From contig CAZHCW010000012.1 in assembly GCA_964531325.1 (NCBI GenBank), positions 1 through 64,000 of the forward strand: DNA of 64,000 nucleotides, written 5' to 3'. The notes under the pieces are model-generated. The model searched no databases. It was given only the letters and a program-made list of their open reading frames with translations, and was not told where the DNA came from. The position numbers and the translations under genes are program-made. Positions 61,827 through 64,000 of this stretch are shown here, piece by piece (position 1 is the first letter of the stretch; each line of letters starts with the position of its first letter). This DNA is from UTCHB3 sp964531325 (lineage in GTDB: Bacteria; Bacteroidota; Ignavibacteria; Ignavibacteriales; Ignavibacteriaceae).

Positions 61827-64000
61827 ATGGAAAACAGCAAGAATAACAGAGCCACGGTTTTGAACGCCGGAAAACAGGCTGATGGTATTTTGCCGAGAAT
61901 AAGCACTGTACATACAGAACCATACGCAAATTATATCCTGCGGCTCCTTTTTGAAGCCTCCCCTGATGGATTTTTTGCAATGATGTTAAACCAGCCTGTG
62001 GAATGGAATCCAAGAGAACCGGACGAAGTTTTATTTAATCATATCTACAAAACTCAACAAATCACTCTCCACAACAAAAGATCAATCGATCTTAACCCCG
62101 GGTTCAAAGCAAATTTACTGGGTGTTTCACCTGAAAGATATTTTAGTTATGATACCGACAGTGGTAAATCAGCCTGGAAAAAGCTCCTCAATTCCGGCTG
62201 GCTTCACATGGAAACATCGGAAGAGATATCTCCGGGGATGTTTATTTGGATAGAGACAGAATTTGTAAATCTTTATGACAATGGCGGCAGGTTATTAGGT
62301 TGTTTTGCCACTCAGAGAGATTTTTCGCATCGTTATTCAGAGATTGACAGTTTAAATAAATCAAACAGAGACCTCAGTTCTGCAATAGCTTCCATTGGCG
62401 ATCCACTTATCATGACAGATGCAAATGGAGTGGTGACCTATCTTAATTACAGCGCTGAAGTTACTCTTGACTTAAATTACGATCAATTGGTTAATAAGCG
62501 TATTACTGACATATTGCAGATTGATGATCCCGAAACAGGATTAAATCTTAAGTCCATTCTTGAGCAGGTAAAATCCGGGGGCCTCAACTATAGATTCAGT
62601 AATAAGTCGCATTTAAAATTTGGGATTAAAGAGACTACTATAACGGGAGTGGTATCTGCAGTAAAGAATGATGAAGAGACACACATCGGGTGGATGTTGT
62701 TACTTCGATATCCCGGTGAAGTTTTAACCGAAGTGGTTGAAGACAAGATTAACCTGTCAAGGATGAAAAGACATCATGGCAATATCGAATCCGGTTACTG
62801 GGAGATTGACCTGAACGAAGGCAAGGTTTGGATAGGGGATGATATGTTCCGCCTGTTTGGAATCCGCCGGGTAATGAAGGATGATCCGGAAGAACTTAAA
62901 TATCTTCAAACCAAAATGAATGAAATGATTGTTTCTGAAGATCGTCTAAAAGTTGAACAAGCTGCCGGTGATCTGATTAACAAATTTCAAGGTTATTCAC
63001 TCGATTACAGAATAATTGATCAGGAGACCAAGCGGATAAGATATATGCGTTCAGTTGTTGAGGTGCATAAAGATACATCCGGCAATCCAGCCATGATCTC
63101 AGGATCTGCTTTGGATCTCACATGGTATTATGATGAAGTGACAAAACTTTCCTTTTTTAAGGAGCTCGTGGAAGCTGCACCCGTTGGAATTCTGATTACA
63201 GATCCCTCCGGAATAATTACTTTTATAAATAAAAAGATTTCAGAAATAACAGGATTTGAACCTGCTGAATTGATCGGAAACAAACCATCGATCTTTAAAT
63301 CCGGTGTTTTGCCTCCACAGTTTTATGAGAATCTCTGGCGTGTTGTTCTGTCGGGTGATGTATGGCAAGGTGACATCATCAATAAGAAAAAAGATGGGAG
63401 TCATTATTGGGATTCTGCTTCCATATCGGGAATCAGAGACAAAATGGGGGAGATAGTCTCTCTTGCAGCATTTAAAACAGATGTTACACGACGAAAGAGA
63501 CTTGAAAGCGAAGTTAAAAAACAAAGGGATCAACTCGATCAACTTCACAAAGAGAAAGTGATGTTGCTTGAAAATCTTGGGCATGAGATTCGTAATCCTC
63601 TTAATGGTATCTCAGGTTTTCTTGACCTTTTGATTTCTGAGGTGACGGACTATAACCAGCGAAAACTGTTAAAGTCGATTAAACATTCTTCCGAAAGAAT
63701 CCGAAACAGATTAGACGCAGTTACCGATATTTTGAATATAGAAAAAGACTCATGGCAGATAAATCTTAAATCGAGCGACATCAGCCATCTTCTTTCAGAG
63801 GTACTCGCATATTATCGTGAGATGGCTGAAGAAAAAGGATTAAGATTCGATACCTACATACAAGAAAACCTTAAAGTTGTTACAGATCCGGTACTTATTT
63901 CCAAAGCTGTTGGAAATTTACTCGACAATGCTGTTAAATTTACGACTGACGGTTCAATCAGGGTTGAAATTTTGAGTCCACCTGTTGAAGGTGGAGAAAT
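61827..64000 (+). CDS. Multi-PAS sensor histidine kinase (3' end outside window)
   Basis: An open frame from ATG 61827 to the end of the window, about 724 residues without a stop. It has no membrane segment. The N-terminal part is PAS-like with a first unit (LLFEASPDGFFAM), a second unit (IGDPLIMTDANGVVTYLNYSA), a third with a PAC-type end (GYWEIDLNEGKVWIGDDMF) and a fourth (AAPVGILITDPSGIITFIN). HisKA with His586 (ENLGHEIRNPLNG) follows, and the HATPase starts with GNLLDNAVKF. It starts 10 bases after the lipoprotein gene. It may sense redox or an electron-acceptor signal next to the cytochromes, but this is only position-based. Confidence 0.88.
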   Translation, partial: MENSKNNRATVLNAGKQADGILPRISTVHTEPYANYILRLLFEASPDGFFAMMLNQPVEWNPREPDEVLFNHIYKTQQITLHNKRSIDLNPGFKANLLGVSPERYFSYDTDSGKSAWKKLLNSGWLHMETSEEISPGMFIWIETEFVNLYDNGGRLLGCFATQRDFSHRYSEIDSLNKSNRDLSSAIASIGDPLIMTDANGVVTYLNYSAEVTLDLNYDQLVNKRITDILQIDDPETGLNLKSILEQVKSGGLNYRFSNKSHLKFGIKETTITGVVSAVKNDEETHIGWMLLLRYPGEVLTEVVEDKINLSRMKRHHGNIESGYWEIDLNEGKVWIGDDMFRLFGIRRVMKDDPEELKYLQTKMNEMIVSEDRLKVEQAAGDLINKFQGYSLDYRIIDQETKRIRYMRSVVEVHKDTSGNPAMISGSALDLTWYYDEVTKLSFFKELVEAAPVGILITDPSGIITFINKKISEITGFEPAELIGNKPSIFKSGVLPPQFYENLWRVVLSGDVWQGDIINKKKDGSHYWDSASISGIRDKMGEIVSLAAFKTDVTRRKRLESEVKKQRDQLDQLHKEKVMLLENLGHEIRNPLNGISGFLDLLISEVTDYNQRKLLKSIKHSSERIRNRLDAVTDILNIEKDSWQINLKSSDISHLLSEVLAYYREMAEEKGLRFDTYIQENLKVVTDPVLISKAVGNLLDNAVKFTTDGSIRVEILSPPVEGGE

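Noticed and set aside
1..64000. Recent mobile element insertion
   Set aside because: No transposase, integrase, phage gene or matching terminal inverted repeats were seen, and tRNA-Glu has no adjacent integrase or duplicated 3' end.

Overview
The window is an AT-rich bacterial chromosome segment that most likely comes from the phylum Ignavibacteriota (Bacteroidota/Chlorobi group). The main evidence is a set of secreted proteins ending in type IX secretion (T9SS) type A sorting domains with the N-(Y/F)-P-N-P-F-N-P-(S/E)-T signature. Candidate promoters of the Bacteroidota type (TTG about 16-19 bases before TAnnTTTG) and a tRNA gene without an encoded CCA fit this. The assignment rests on motif recognition, not on a phylogeny. 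I saw no insertion sequence, phage or CRISPR array.

Layout. 0-4 kb: the tail of one sorting-domain protein, then a large surface protein broken by a frameshift and an in-frame stop. 4.4-10.5 kb: housekeeping genes (PfkB kinase, mtnA, recO, HtrA protease, aroC, a metallo-beta-lactamase-fold hydrolase). 10.6-13 kb: a secreted phosphodiester glycosidase. 13.3-20.5 kb: a Wsp-like chemosensory operon (CheW, CheR, CheW, receptor, CheA-receiver, receiver-kinase) with no CheB. 20.5-24.7 kb: an RND efflux pump and its adaptor on the minus strand. 25 kb: tRNA-Glu(CTC). 25.2-27.4 kb: a secreted beta-propeller protein. 27.8-30.9 kb: a NatAB-like ABC exporter and a PrsW-like membrane protease. 31-35.4 kb: MASE1 kinase, small response regulator and receiver-PAS-kinase. 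35.5-40.6 kb: an unknown protein, nadD, meaB, acyl-CoA dehydrogenase and acyl-CoA carboxylase beta. 40.7-44.9 kb: a minus-strand run of ugd, UDP-xylose synthase, def, fmt and a thioesterase. 45-48.5 kb: a glycosyltransferase, an atypical SDR protein, a nuclease lipoprotein and a WYL regulator.

The most distinctive part is 48.6-61.8 kb. It holds three sorting-domain surface proteins, two of them paralogues with a CVCH motif. Next come a 9-haem cytochrome carrying a T9SS sorting domain, a giant cytochrome (18 CXXCH plus one CX4CH) fused to a five-helix cytochrome-b-type membrane domain, a 13-haem membrane-anchored cytochrome, and a 7-haem NapC-like cytochrome. All three cytochrome transcription units are preceded by sequences that fit the sigma-54 -24/-12 pattern. 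Taken together this could be a quinol-to-surface electron conduit, with quinol oxidised by the b-type or NapC-like modules, periplasmic multihaem relays, and a T9SS-exported cytochrome outside. That is inference from domain content.

A second unusual feature is a set of short tandem arrays of 7- or 8-base units that begin exactly at the stop codon of four different genes. Almost every unit starts with TAA or TAG, so stops fall in all three frames.
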